A stretch of DNA of 64,000 bases, taken from NCBI GenBank assembly GCA_017311185.1, contig JAESUZ010001712.1, positions 1,116,001-1,180,000 on the forward strand. The letters are read 5' to 3'. The position numbers and the translations under genes are program-made. The DNA is from Proteles cristata cristata. Taxonomy: Eukaryota > Chordata > Mammalia > Carnivora > Hyaenidae. The notes beneath the pieces are model-generated. The model had not been told where the DNA came from and searched no databases. It worked only from the letters and a program-made list of their open reading frames with translations. This document shows, piece by piece, positions 25,621 to 36,420 of this stretch. Numbering within the stretch: the first letter of the stretch is position 1; every line of letters starts with the position of its first letter.

Positions 25621-26836
25621 AAAAGAGTCCTATTCTCAAAGGCACTGCCATTCCAATTCAAACAAACTGTAAGTTTTGTCTTCTTATGAAGACAGAAAAC
25701 AAGAGCAGCTCTAGCACAGTTTATTTTTAAGCCCTCCCTCTCGAAACTTTTATACTGATGTCCTTTCTCCATCTTGGCCTCCATCTATGGAAACAGACAC
25801 GATCTAATCCTGGCACTGAGGAGCTCTACTCAGTCTGCACTTTCTGTTCACCATCCTGGGGGCCAAGATCGCTGTTCTTTTACATCCTCCTCTCTACCTT
25901 TATAGCATACAGTCCCTGTGTCCTCTACAGCAGCCAAATCAACAAAGAAAATAGTACAAATATAATAAGCTAATTCATACTAAGGGATGTTTGATTCAAA
26001 AGCTAACTGACAGAAAAGCCAATTCTTAGACTTTCTTTTTTTCCTAAGTTTCTAATTGGAAAAAGAAAGATGTAAAATGCATGGTTTGTGTTCTCAAGAT
26101 ATTTCTGTTCCATTTAGTTCTTCAATTTTTGTCATCTCTTTGATTTTGTCATAGTCTTTCTGTCTGAAAAGTCTTATTCCAGTTTACCATGATCCAAGAA
26201 GCGTCTCCCTTCTGTTTGTCTTGCTATTCAGCACGGATCTCCTCCCTGTGAACAGAAGAGGATGCCTCCCTCTGACACTCTTCTTAAGTGTTTTTCTACC
26301 TCAGTGAGTCTCTATCTCATATTGAATTTCAGCAGTGTATGGCTTTCTCTCCTTCAAAATCCAATTGAAAGCTCCTTTTACCTCTCCACATATTGCTTTC
26401 AGATAGTATCCTATAGGTATTAGGGATCAGATCCACTCAATTAGTTTTACATGAAATGCTCCCTTTTAAATGGCATTGCACAAATCTTTTTAGAAGAAAC
26501 TACTTTGAAATGAAAAACATACCCTTAAACAAAGACAACCTTTATGTTAGTTTCCTCTGTCACTATGGGAGGTAAGTGCAATGTGGTTTGCTTTCTTGAG
26601 TTCTGTACTCAGACTTTTTTCATAGTTGCAATGGACTACAAACATATTTATTTTTAATTTTATTTTTCCTTGAAATATGAAATAAAACAAGGCAGTAAAA
26701 ATTTAAAGAACGATATATAATAGCTTATGCTATTTTAGTGGGATAATAGGTAACTTTAAAAACACACAGTGTTACTTTTCTGCATTCTGCATCACAGCTT
26801 CCTGAGACACACTCAGCCCCAGGAAGGACTACTCAC
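25621..26836. other. Intronic sequence downstream of exon B
   Basis: No clear repeat or further exon, apart from A-rich and T-rich runs. A weakly L2-like pyrimidine strand lies at 25740-25930. Confidence 0.4.
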
Positions 26837-26885
26837 CAGACTTCCTTGCTTTCAAAGCAATCACAGCTGCCAGCTCTCTCTGCAC
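26837..26885 (-). CDS. Internal coding exon B of the same unidentified gene
   Basis: Seen: on the minus strand the tract ttttttttcctcctaatatc and then ttatcag precede 49 bp ending in G, with a gtgagt donor (a full consensus match). It starts in phase 0, directly compatible with exon A, and ends in phase 1. It encodes VQRELAAVIALKARKS plus the first base of an alanine codon completed by exon C. The peptide is amphipathic and probably helical, continuing the helix begun at the end of exon A. Because 49 is not a multiple of 3, skipping this exon would join A to C out of frame and meet a TAA stop at the 13th codon of exon C. It is therefore probably constitutive, or its skipping would be a poison event. 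Family unknown. Confidence 0.85.
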
Positions 26886-27542
26886 CTGATAAGATATTAG
26901 GAGGAAAAAAAATAAAATGAGGATAAGAAAAATGAAGCTATCAAAAGCAGTACTCTGTGCTTAGGTCTGCACTGAAATTAAGAATTATTGCAATTAAAGT
27001 TATGTTGCTGTCACTTTTTTGGGTTTTGTTTGTTTTTAGTATAATGGAAAAACCCCTGCAAAGGAATTTTAGGTCAAATATCTGGAAGAATCATAGGGAC
27101 ATAAAATAAATTAGACAGTTGCCAGAATGTATACATTGTAAAACATTAGTATTTTTTCTATGATGAAGGGAAGAGCCTCAAAACTGTAAATATAAGACAT
27201 TCAGATAGAATGAAAATAATAACTTATTAAAACATGCATGATACCTTGGCAAAAATATTAAATACTATTTATTCCTCAAGGATTCTAGCTTATATAGAAA
27301 TTTTAGAAAAGTTAAAATAGAGGATCATGGTGTAATTGGATCTCTACTCAAACACAATCAATGTTCACTTGAAGTCTGACAGGTTTACAGCAACCATTCT
27401 GGAAAATATGTCACATAAAAGCAAGTGCCATTGACTCACAGGGAGAGTGAGATGGAAATAGACAAAATGAACTTTAAAACTGTAAGTGTCTTCAACTCCA
27501 CTTATCTGTCCAGATTTTTACTTGCTCACTGTGTCTCTCCAA

Positions 27543-27566
27543 CCCTCCCCCCTCCCCCCCCCCCCG
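27543..27566 (+). repeat. C-rich homopolymer tract
   Basis: Two C runs (6 and 13 bases) separated by short CT pieces. Prone to slippage and sequencing error; also G-rich on the transcribed gene's sense strand. Confidence 0.9.
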
Positions 27567-27646
27567 CTTTGAATGCTTAAGTCCTTTCCTAAAAGCATTC
27601 TCAAAGACAAACTTAAAAACAAAAAAGATAACCACAGTTACTTTCA

Positions 27647-27837
27647 GGGCTTTTGGGTATCTCAGTCAGTTGGGTGTCCAACTTTGGCTCAGGTCATGAT
27701 ATCGTGGTTCGTGAATTCAACCCCACATCAGGCTCTCTTCTGTCAGAGTGGAGCCCACTTGGGATCCTCTATCCCCCTCTCTCTCTGTCCGTCCCCCATT
27801 TGCTCTCAGTCTCTCAAAAAATAAACATTAAAACAAA
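27647..27837 (+). mobile_element. Feline CAN-SINE, left member of a tail-to-tail pair
   Basis: Head gggcttttgggtatctcagt, CT region, and tail aaaaaataaacattaaaac. Flanked by ataaccacagttactttc on the left and ataaccatagtcactttc on the right (target duplication, two transitions). Confidence 0.92.
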
Positions 27838-27856
27838 TATAACCATAGTCACTTTC

Positions 27857-28050
27857 TTTTAATTTTTAAAAATGTTTTTAGTTTTGAGAGACAGAGCACG
27901 AGTGGGAAGGAGCAGAGAGAGAGAAGGAGACACAGAATCTGAAGAAGGCTCCAGGCTTTGAGCTGTCAGCAGGAATTGAACTCACAAACTGCAAAATCAT
28001 AACCTGAGCTAAAGTTGGACACTTATCCAACTGAGCCACCCAGGCCCCCC
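27857..28050 (-). mobile_element. Feline CAN-SINE, right member of a tail-to-tail pair
   Basis: Minus copy, tail ttttaatttttaaaaatgtt, head caactgagccacccaggccc. Exact 16-bp duplication aaccatagtcactttc at 27841-27856 and 28051-28066. The left copy is itself the right-hand duplication of the neighbouring SINE, so the same site was used twice. Confidence 0.94.
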
Positions 28051-28659
28051 AACCATAGTCACTTTCAAAAATAACATGACAAAAAAAAAAAAAAAAAAAG
28101 ATACCATGAAGATAATAATCTTTGGAATATCTATGTTTATCAGCAACAAAATTTCCATAATGAGCAAGCTCATTCCTCTCCAGGACACAGTCTTTCAAGC
28201 TTAGAAGTATATGTGTATTCAGGTGTTTGGAAGTGCTGGTGAGTTTGGAAGCAGCTTAATACACTAATGACATTTTATAGGGAAAACTCACAAGTTCAAG
28301 GTTACAGAAGATTTGCTATTGAAATTAATCTAATTTATATTCATTTACTTGAAGGGGAAAGGAGATATATATGCTATACTCTGGGACTCCACTGTGAACT
28401 GCTTTCACAATGGCGAGGCATCACCAGCTGAGGAAGACAGTTTCCCCTACTGCTTTACTGCCCTGTTTTCCCTGTCTGGCTTGTATGCGTGTGCCATGAA
28501 AAATGGTATATTCTTGATTTAGCGCCCTCTTTGATACCTTAAGACTCTCTCTAGAAAATTATACAGTACTGAGAAGACTATCAGTCTCTCTTCAACCCTG
28601 TGATGCCAGCTCTGAAAATGCTCATGGTAGTAAAATTTGCGGCTGAAGAATTTAGGGAA

Positions 28660-28892
28660 GGGGCACTGGGTAGCTCAGTCAGTTAAGCGTCTGACTCTTG
28701 ATTTTGGCTCAGGTCATGATCTCTCATGGATCGTGGGTTTGAGCTCCACATTGGGCAGTGCAGAGCGTGCTTGGGATTCTTTCTCTCCCTCTTTCTCTGC
28801 CCCTCCCCTGCTCACACATGCATGCTCGCTCTTGCTCTCTCACTCTCTCTCTCAGTAAGTAAATAAACTTAAAAAAAAAAAAGAAAGAAAAA
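28660..28892 (+). mobile_element. Feline CAN-SINE
   Basis: Head ggggcactgggtagctcagt, gcccctcccctgctcacac, CT tract, taaataaacttaaaa tail. Approximate target duplication gaatttagggaa / gacttaggaaga. Confidence 0.92.
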
Positions 28893-29331
28893 AGGACTTA
28901 GGAAGAAAAAGAAATAAAGGGCCAGAGGAAAGAGAAAAGATACGTGACCACTAAAAACTCTTTATGAATACTTGAGTGGGTAGTCAAATAAAAACAGCCA
29001 TAAATGAAAACATCACTTATCGCATCCTTTATAAATATTTGAAATCGTTTCAAAGGTTTATAGTACAATGACCCTCTCTATTTGGGATTTTCCTCTCTCA
29101 TGGTGTCACAAATTCTCAGGGATGGGGCCAAAGATGCAGACAATAAATACCCACTGGGATCTTGTCAATGGCTTCTTGACTTTAAGACCTCCCAGGGAAG
29201 ATCCCATCGTGGTTCAGGGACAGAAGTCAGTTTTCCATACCTGAAATTCACAGCTCTCCAAGAGTTTTTCTTTCTCTAATTAGAAATAAATCTCAAAATA
29301 TAAAGAGCTCAGATAAAAACAGGTTATTAGG

Positions 29332-29561
29332 AAGCACCTGGGTGGCTCAGTCAGTTAAGTGTCCAACTTCAGCTCAGGTCATGATCTCAAGGTTTGTGGG
29401 TTTGAGCCCTGTACCGGGCTCTGTGCTGACAGCTCAGAGCTGGGAGCTTGCTTCGGATTCTCTGTCTTCCTCTCTCTCTCTGCCCCTCCCCCACTCATGC
29501 TCTGTTTCTCTCTGTCTCAATAATAAATAAACATTTAAAAATAAAAAGGAAAAAGAAAAAA
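29332..29561 (+). mobile_element. Feline CAN-SINE
   Basis: aagcacctgggtggctcag head, gggtttgagccctgtaccgg, tail taataaataaacatttaaaa. Short flanking similarity gttattag / gtattag. Confidence 0.94.
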
Positions 29562-30054
29562 GTATTAGATTCCCAACTTTGTATAGTATCTCATCTTTTC
29601 AAAGATGTGGTGGGGCAAGGAAGGAATAGGGTGCAAAAGAAACAGACACAACATTTTGGCAGAACTGAAGGAGAGGAGAGAGGCCAATGACAGAGACAAG
29701 AACTTCACAGGTAAGTGGAGAAATCTAAGCTTTAAAAAAAATTTTTTTAAGTAAATGAGATGACTCCATTGAGCTACACTAAATCCCCTAAACGTCTGCC
29801 ATCAGGAAGGACGTAAAAGTGTCTTATGCAGAGTGGGGTGTGGAATAGTTTCCATGTTTCTGCCCAAAATGGAGGTTTTTGATAAAAAACCCAAAGGTGG
29901 GTATTCTTCCTACAAAACACAAAAGACAAAGTGCTGATGGAGCAAAAACACAAACTAGCCAAGATCTTATTACACGTTCCTATAGCATCTTCACAGAAAC
30001 TTTTTTCTTTTTTCTGAAGCACACTGGCAAGTATTTAATCATTTTCAAATGAAT

Positions 30055-30180
30055 GACAAATTCCTGTCTTCTGGATGGAAGCTCCACTGAGGCAGGGACC
30101 TGTTTATCTATTTATGGTATTATCCAGGACAATAGTCAGCGATCATTCATTGACCCACAGGAGGTGGATGCATAAGTAAT
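30055..30180 (+). mobile_element. L2 LINE 3' end
   Basis: ggaagctccactgaggcagg, gacctgtttatctatttatg, attcattgacccacaggagg: an L2-type 3' end, diverged. Confidence 0.55.
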
Positions 30181-30351
30181 CTTTAAAACAACAACAGCAA
30201 CACAGAAAGGACCTAGGGGAGAGAAAAATGCAAAGAGAAGACATTTCCTACTAATAATTTACTCCCAGCACAAATCTTCAGAATAGAATATTAGAAGGAC
30301 TCAGGGCCTCCTATGCAAATATTATTATATTGAAAACTAAAAAAACTCTAA

Positions 30352-30578
30352 GGGGTGCCTAGGTGGCTCAGTTGGTTAAGCATGCAATTTCAGGTCAGGT
30401 CATGATCTCACAGTCCGTGGGTTCGAGCCCCATTCGGGCTCTGTGCTGACAGCTCAGAGCCTGGAGCCTGCTTCAGACAATGTGCCTTCCTCTCCTTCTG
30501 CCCCTCCCCTGCTCACCATCTGTCTGTCTCTGTCTCTCAAAAATAAATAAAAATGTTTTTAAAAAGTTTTTTTAAAAG
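30352..30578 (+). mobile_element. Feline CAN-SINE
   Basis: Head ggggtgcctaggtggctcag, gggttcgagccccattcggg, tgcccctcccctgctcacc, tail aaaataaataaaaatg. No certain target duplication. Confidence 0.94.
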
Positions 30579-30800
30579 AAGGCTAAAACTTTGAGCGACT
30601 GCAGAAACAGAAACTAGAATTTTATTTAAGTTCTAATAAGGGATTGGTTGGCACTGAATAAGAAATCCCATGTTCCAGCACTGTCTAGGCTTTAGATGGC
30701 CAGGACCCTCGCTCACATTTGCACAACTTCCTGTGAGACCCTAAGCAAAAGCCATCCAGTTATGATATGCTCCTGAATTCCTGACATTCAGGAACTGTTT

Positions 30801-31014
30801 TTTTTTTTAATGTTTGTTTATTTATGTGTGTGAGAGAGAAAGAGAGAGAGTAAGCAAGCAGGAGAGGAAGGGCAGAGGGAGGGAGACAGGAGACAGAGAA
30901 TCCCAAGCAGGCTCCACGACGTCAGCACAGACGCCAGCACTGGACTCCAACACACAAACTGTGAGATCATGACCTGAGCTGGAATCAAGAGTTGGATGCT
31001 TAACGAGGCACCCC
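30801..31014 (-). mobile_element. Feline CAN-SINE with rearranged head
   Basis: Tail of T then aatgtttgtttatttatgtg, gagatcatgacctgagctg; the head is shortened to gaggcacccc, so the A-box region is partly deleted. Target duplication caggaactgttt (30789-30800) and caggaactattt (31015-31026). Confidence 0.92.
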
Positions 31015-31210
31015 CAGGAACTATTTGAGATAATAAATATATAGTTTTAAACCACTAAATTTTGAGGCCGTTTGTTATATCCAAGAGTCTTTTATAAGAA
31101 AATAGTTAGTTTTCTACTTTATCTACCTGTGTTGTTGGTTAACCTTGGTTTCTCTCACTGTAACAGTAATGAATACTCTTCTACACCAGGCTCAAGAAAG
31201 ATACACATGC

Positions 31211-31377
31211 GGGAGTGCCTGGTTGGCTCAGTCAGTTGAGCATCAGATTCTTGATCTTGGCTCAATTCGTGATCTTCTAGTTGGTGAGATCAAGCCCCAT
31301 GATGGGCTCTGTGCTAACAACATGAAGCTGGCTTTGGATTCTCTCTTTCCCTCTCTCTCTGCTCCTCCCCTGTTCAT

Positions 31378-31413
<36 letters not shown>

Positions 31414-31457
31414 CCCCCAAAGTAAATACATACATAAATACATAAACTTTAAAAAAT
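31211..31457 (+). mobile_element. Feline CAN-SINE with (CT)n expansion
   Basis: Head gggagtgcctggttggctca, (CT)n at 31380-31412, tail with aaatacatacataaatacat. Target duplication aagatacacatgc / aaagacacacgtgc. The CT tract creates spurious arginine/glutamate and serine/leucine repeat open frames on both strands. Confidence 0.93.
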
Positions 31458-32026
31458 AAAGACACACGTGCAGAGCCAAGAGCTACATGCTGATACTGGC
31501 CATTGTCATTATTTAACGTGGGTGCTAAACTACTACCTAGGTAGTAGAAAAAGTGTACAATTACTACCTTGGCCTTTTCTATCATAATCCTTCTCCACAA
31601 TGACTGAAGCCCTTGGGGCTAGATGTACTTCAGCATTCAAACTTTTATACATTTCGGAAAGGGATCCTGTCTATGTCCCAGTCTCAGTGAGGTCCGGGGT
31701 GGCAATGTGTCATCAGAAATCAGACACATTTCTGCAATGAAATACATAACTATTCATACCAAATGAGACAACGGAAGATTAGAAGAAGCCTCAGGATATT
31801 CAGTGTAGTTTAGACTTTGTCATCAAGTTATGAGAAACTTATTTTTCAGAGCTTTTATATTTCAGAATTGAGTAAAAGATGATAAACCTCTACTAACATG
31901 GTACACTCAAAGTATCCCTCCCTCATTTTTTCCCCTCAGGTTTTCTCTTGTCAGACAGCTATGGAATTATTGCTTTATTAAGAAATGCTTTCTTTAACTA
32001 GCTTGGGTTTTTATCAATCTATTTCA

Positions 32027-32206
32027 GCAGTTTCCAAACCTGACTGCATATTAGAATCACCTGGGGAGCCTCCGCACACTACTGATACTGAGCCCCACCT
32101 AAGTCAGAATCTCTGGGGGAGAGTCCGGCCATCAGTACTTGCTGCTATTGTTTTTTTCAAAGGTTCCTAAAGATTTCAGGCTGTTTCCAGGGTTAAGAAT
32201 CACTGC
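32027..32206 (+). mobile_element. MER5-like hAT-Charlie DNA transposon
   Basis: cagtttccaaacctgactgc, attagaatcacctggggagc, ctgagccccacctaagtcag, and end gggttaagaatcactg. This is the MER5A/B layout with terminal inverted repeats cagtggttctc-like at both ends. Confidence 0.8.
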
Positions 32207-32659
32207 TATATTCAATAAGGTATCTTAGTTTTCCCAAGACTCGACCTTTTAATCTTATAATCATTTCAACTGGCAATCCATCTTTACTTTTTATATTGTT
32301 CTCCTCTAATTTAATTCCACTGTAAAGGAACATAGCCTTTCCTGTAGTTTAGGTATATAATCATGCTGTAATCCAATCAAATGATAAAATTCAGTTACTA
32401 CATCAATAGTTTCACAGACACAAACTACTTAAGTACGAGGAAAACTGCAAGGACACTTTCTACGAACCTTAAACTTTAATTAAAAATATAGTTTACTCAA
32501 TACACAAGATCACTAAATAATTCAAAACACATCTATAGCTCAGGGTATATATGCTCTTGTGAATATCTACATTGAGGGTAATTAAGGGGTTAAGATATCT
32601 CAAAAACTTTCCCTCTCCCCTTGTTACTCATCAGAAACACTTTGCAATATTTTAAATGT

Positions 32660-32713
32660 TTATTTATTTATTTTGAGAGAGAGCGTGTGCACACATGAGC
32701 AGGGGAGGGGCAC

Positions 32714-32746
<33 letters not shown>

Positions 32747-32881
32747 CCCAAGCAGGCTCCATGCTGTCAGGAGAGAGCCCAATGTGGAGCTCAACCTCAT
32801 ATCAAGCACAAGACCACAGCCAGAGCTGAAAACAAGAGTTTGTTGCTTAATGGAGTGAGCCACACCACCCCAGGTGTCTCA
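32660..32881 (-). mobile_element. Feline CAN-SINE
   Basis: Tail ttatttatttattttgagag, (GA)n block, caagcaggctccatgctgtc, head near gagccacaccaccccaggtg (3-bp insertion). Target duplication gcaatattttaaatgt (32644-32659) and gcactattttaaatgt (32882-32897). Confidence 0.94.
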
Positions 32882-33322
32882 GCACTATTTTAAATGTCTT
32901 CAATAACCAGCAGGGCTGTTCACAAAATAGTCCTGAAATTCAAGAAGAATAGGTCTTTAATCTTTAACAGTGCCTTCAGCCATCAAATGCAAAGTAAGCT
33001 ATTTTTGTATCAATGTCAAGACTCAAGAGGCAACAGAAAGTGTCAATTGCAAACTCTGAGTGCCAGGAAGCATCTCTGGGAGAGGTTAACTGAGAAGACA
33101 TAGAGGAAGAGACCTTTGAAAACCAAGCTGGATAAAACGAAGATCATTTTGAGAAGACAGATCAATTGTGGCAAAAGTCTTAGCTAACCAGAGAGCTGTC
33201 CTTACAAACTAACTTTGAATAAATCTCCAGTTCAAAGATTTCCTAAAAGTTTTTAGTAAAGTTAATAATTTTACAAACACTTAAATTTCGGTACCATGAT
33301 TGAAATGTTTTAAAAACACAGA

Positions 33323-33522
33323 GGGGCACCTGGTGGCTCAGTTGGTTAAGCATCCAACATCGACTCAGGTCATGATCGTGTGGTCCTTGAGTTCGAGACC
33401 TGCGTTGAGCTCCATGCTGACAGCTCAGAGCCTGGAGCCTGCTTCAGATTCTATGTCTCCCTCTCTCTCTGTCCCTCCACCACTCCCATTCTCTCTCTCT
33501 CTATCAAAAATAAATAAAAACA
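33323..33522 (+). mobile_element. Feline CAN-SINE
   Basis: Head ggggcacctggtggctcagt, tgctgacagctcagagcctg, tail aaaaataaataaaaac. Flanked by ttttaaaaacacag / atttaaaaacacaa. Confidence 0.94.
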
Positions 33523-33713
33523 TTTAAAAACACAAAAACTACCTTCTGAATTTCCTAAATTAAATGTAAGAAGAAACACTATCCAATTTTCTCCCTTGTC
33601 CTAGTCCCAATTATACTTACTTTTAAACCACTACAACATCTTAAGCTAGGAAAGATATTAAGAACTCCAGAAAAAAAAAAATATATGCTTCTTGGAGTAA
33701 TTAACACATTTTT

Positions 33714-34430
33714 TTCTTTCTTTTTTTTTTTTTTTTTACAAAAAGTTTATTGTCAAGTTGGTTTCCATATAACACCCAGTGCTCATCCCCACAAGTGCCC
33801 TCCTCCATGCCCATCTCCCCCCTTCCCCCCCCCCACCCCCATCAGTCCTCAGTTTGTTCTCAGTATTCAAGAGTCTTTCATGGTTTGCCTCTCTCCCTTT
33901 CTCCCACTATTTCCCCCTTCTTCTCCCCCATGGTCCTCCATTAAGTTCCTCCTAATCCTCCTATACATGCAAACATATGATATTTGTCCTTCTCTGCCTG
34001 ACTTATTTCGCTCAGCATAACACCCTCAAGGTCCATCCATGTTGCTACACATGGCCAGATTTCATTGTTTCTCATTGCCATGTAGTATTCCATGGTATAG
34101 ATAAACCACATCTTCTTGATCCATTCATCTGTTGATGGACACTTAGGCTCTTTCCATGTTTTAGCTATTGTGGAGAGTGCTGCTATGAACATTGGGGTAC
34201 ATGTGCTCCTATGCATCAGCATTTCTGTATCCCTTGGGTAAATTCCTAGCAGTGCTATTCCTGGGTCATAGGGGAGTTTTATTGTTAGTTTCCTGAGGAA
34301 CCTCCACACTGTTTTCCAGAGGGGCTACACCAGTTTGCATTACCACCAACAGTGTAGCAGGGTGTCCGTTTCTCCACATCCTCGCCAGCATCTAGAGTCT
34401 TCTGATTTGCTCATTTTAGTCACTTTGGTG
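33714..34430 (-). mobile_element. Recent 5'-truncated L1 3' end
   Basis: Antisense L1 3' end with a poly-A tail (T run at 33721-33738 on the plus strand) and an exact 15-bp target duplication aattaacacattttt at 33699-33713 and 34431-34445. It contains the C-terminal part of ORF2 in an unbroken frame, then a C-rich 3' UTR (C-run near 33822-33839). Only about 0.7 kb of L1 was copied in. Perfect duplication and an intact frame suggest a fairly recent carnivoran insertion. Confidence 0.93.
33941..34309 (-). pseudogene. C-terminal fragment of L1 ORF2 protein (122 residues)
   Basis: Unbroken frame matching the C-terminus of L1 ORF2p, the reverse transcriptase/endonuclease protein. Recognisable pieces are PYDPGIALLGIYPRD, CTPMFIAALSTIAKTW and KKMWFIYTMEYYMAM, ending near IGGLGGT. 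Only the domain downstream of the reverse transcriptase (including the cysteine-containing tail) is left. Endonuclease and RT domains are absent, so it cannot act in retrotransposition. The methionine at its start is internal to ORF2, not a true start codon. Confidence 0.92.
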
Positions 34431-34445
34431 AATTAACACATTTTT

Positions 34446-35000
34446 AGATAACAACTGAGCACTGATGGTGGCTAGACTTTTGTCCTATGAAGGAACTCCC
34501 AAAAGCTAAGTTACAATTTTCTTTGTTCCTTCTTTAGAGGCCTGTTTTCCTATTTCCAAATTCATTATTTTATTCCAAAGAGCTAATATTGCCACAAGCT
34601 TCACATAAGGATAATCTTGTGATTACCTATTAGAAAACCAATAATTAGAAACCAATAATTAGAAAGTTAAGAAAGTTATTTATACATATGTCTAGACACT
34701 ACTGCTCTCCACCTAATAGTTTATTTAACAAATAGTTGTTTTCCTGGTAATTGCTGTCACCGTATCAAAGATGTTATTTGTTAAGCATGCTGGGATGATA
34801 AAATATGCTTACTCATCTATTTCAAGTATACTAGGGATATTTAAAAAATCTCTTATGCAGAATTTTCTGTTGAACATATACAGATATGCTTATTAATTTT
34901 ATTATAATCTAGACAACAGCTGACCATTCAAAGACCAATATGTAAGTTGAAGGGGCTGGAAATCAACAAGATAACTGGAATCAAGTCCTCTACTTAGGTT
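34446..35000. other. Intronic sequence with small tandem duplications
   Basis: No exon or clear repeat. A 15-bp unit (agaaaccaataatta-like) is repeated twice at about 34631-34662. Confidence 0.45.
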
Positions 35001-35235
35001 TTTTTTTTTTAATTTAAATTTTTTTAAATGTTTATTTATTTTTGAGAGAGAGAGACAGAGTGCAAGTGGGAGGGATAAAGAAAGAGGGAGAGACAGAATC
35101 TGAAGCAGGCTCCAGGCTTTGAGCTGACAACACAAAGCCTGAAACGGGGCTTGTACGGGCTTGTACTCATGACCCTCGAGATCATGACCTGAGATGAAGT
35201 CAGACACTCAACCAACTGAACCACCCAGCCTCCCC
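35001..35235 (-). mobile_element. Feline CAN-SINE
   Basis: Tail aatgtttatttatttttgag, ctgaagcaggctccaggctt, duplicated gggcttgta, head aactgaaccacccagcctcc. Target duplication caagtcctctacttaggtt (34982-35000) with a diverged copy from 35236. Confidence 0.93.
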
Positions 35236-35254
35236 CAAATCCTTCACTTAAGGT

Positions 35255-35412
35255 TTTCAAGTCTGCTATTTAAGTCTGCTACACGTGCATACGTCTGCTT
35301 CACAGAGGTTCACATTAAAAAGATCTGATAATTTTTAGATGATCTGATAATTTTTAGATATTTAGAACGTCTGCTTTCACAAAGGTTGACATTAAAGAGA
35401 TCTGATAATTTT
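35255..35412 (+). repeat. Nested local tandem duplication
   Basis: A gtctgctt...gatctgataattttt unit of about 80 bp occurs at about 35290 and 35369. Within the first, gatctgataatttttagat is itself tandemly doubled (35323-35360). Confidence 0.8.
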
Positions 35413-35499
35413 TTTTATAAAAGCACGGTATAAATTAACAATGGAAATGAGATGACTTAGAATGAGTAACCATGCTTTTAGGAACATTACTAGAAGCAT

Positions 35500-35545
35500 G
35501 ATATTCGGGTCACAAAAAAAAAACAAAAAAAAAAAAAAAAACACC
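35500..35545 (+). repeat. A-rich homopolymer tract
   Basis: Runs of 9 and 18 A separated by single C, on the plus strand. Confidence 0.85.
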
Positions 35546-35649
35546 AAAACCTCAAATGTGATAGAATCCAGAAGATCTGGATGGTGTTCAGTGTGGAGTA
35601 CCATCTGTTTAGGTTCATGAGGAGCAGACAGTGTCCACAGGAGGATAAG

Positions 35650-36420
35650 AGACAGTGTCCATAGCCACCTCCTTGTAGCTAAATGTGCAGGTGCTGCACT
35701 CTTTATTCTCCTGGTCCTCTCTGCAGGATTTGACAGTTTCCTACTCTCTTCTGAACCACTAGGATTTCATGACACCACATACTCTAGGCTTTTCTCTTTC
35801 AACTCTCTGGCTACCTTTTCTCTTCTCCCAAAGCTCTTCTTTGGGATCTTTCATGATCTATCCTCATCCTTCTAGATCTTCTTCTCTTCCTGCTCATTCT
35901 CCATAGGCAATCTCATTTACTCACAGTGCTTCAATTATATCTGCATCTCTAGGGCCCTAGAAGCCCATATGCATTCACCTCCTGGACCTAAATATCCCAC
36001 TAGTAGCTCAAACTCAACATTTCCAAATGTGAGGTCATTTCTTCTTCTTAGTCTATAAAATGCTCTATGTCTCATACACCAAATAACCCCATGCCCCCAG
36101 GGTCTCAAGCCAAAAAGTAAGGGGTCCCTGACTTAGCTCAGCCTGCGATCTTTTCCCATTCAGTAAATCTCTAACTTAACTCAGACACAGACACTTTGTG
36201 TGAATGTCACTTACTTGTCCTTCAAGTCCCATGTTAGGTACTGTCTTCTCTTGAGTATTACCCACCTCCCCCGATGGGGCTGAGCCCTCCCTGCTTATAC
36301 TTTTATAACATTTACCTCAATTGTAGCTCTATCACATGCTAGTGAAATCTCCCCTTTAGCTGGGGGTCGCCAATAGTGTATAACAAGCCCCCTGAAATGG
36401 ACTCCTTTACTCATCATTCT
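35650..36420 (+). mobile_element. L2 LINE fragment
   Basis: L2-like coding-strand phrases: gtagctcaaactcaacattt, ccaaatgtgaggtcatttct, ttctcctggtcctctctgca, caagtcccatgttaggtac. Old and interrupted. Confidence 0.6.

Larger units (their letters stand above)
2360..26836 (-). other. Intron between exons B and C (about 24.5 kb)
   Basis: Inferred from the phase match of exons B and C; it opens with gtgagt and closes with cttaaag on the minus strand. It is repeat-poor from 5.4 to 12.9 kb and from 13.1 to 20.9 kb, with old L1 fragments in 21.2-25.4 kb. Confidence 0.7.

Noticed and set aside
28637..28858. Family of small proteins with WVAQSVKRLTLDFGSGHD-like sequence, also seen near 5231, 27653, 33300, 38704, 52752, 57642 and 62592
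   Set aside because: All are translations of CAN-SINE copies in the same frame, not a gene family.
31243..31600. Arginine/glutamate repeat proteins
   Set aside because: Translation of the (CT)n part of a CAN-SINE.
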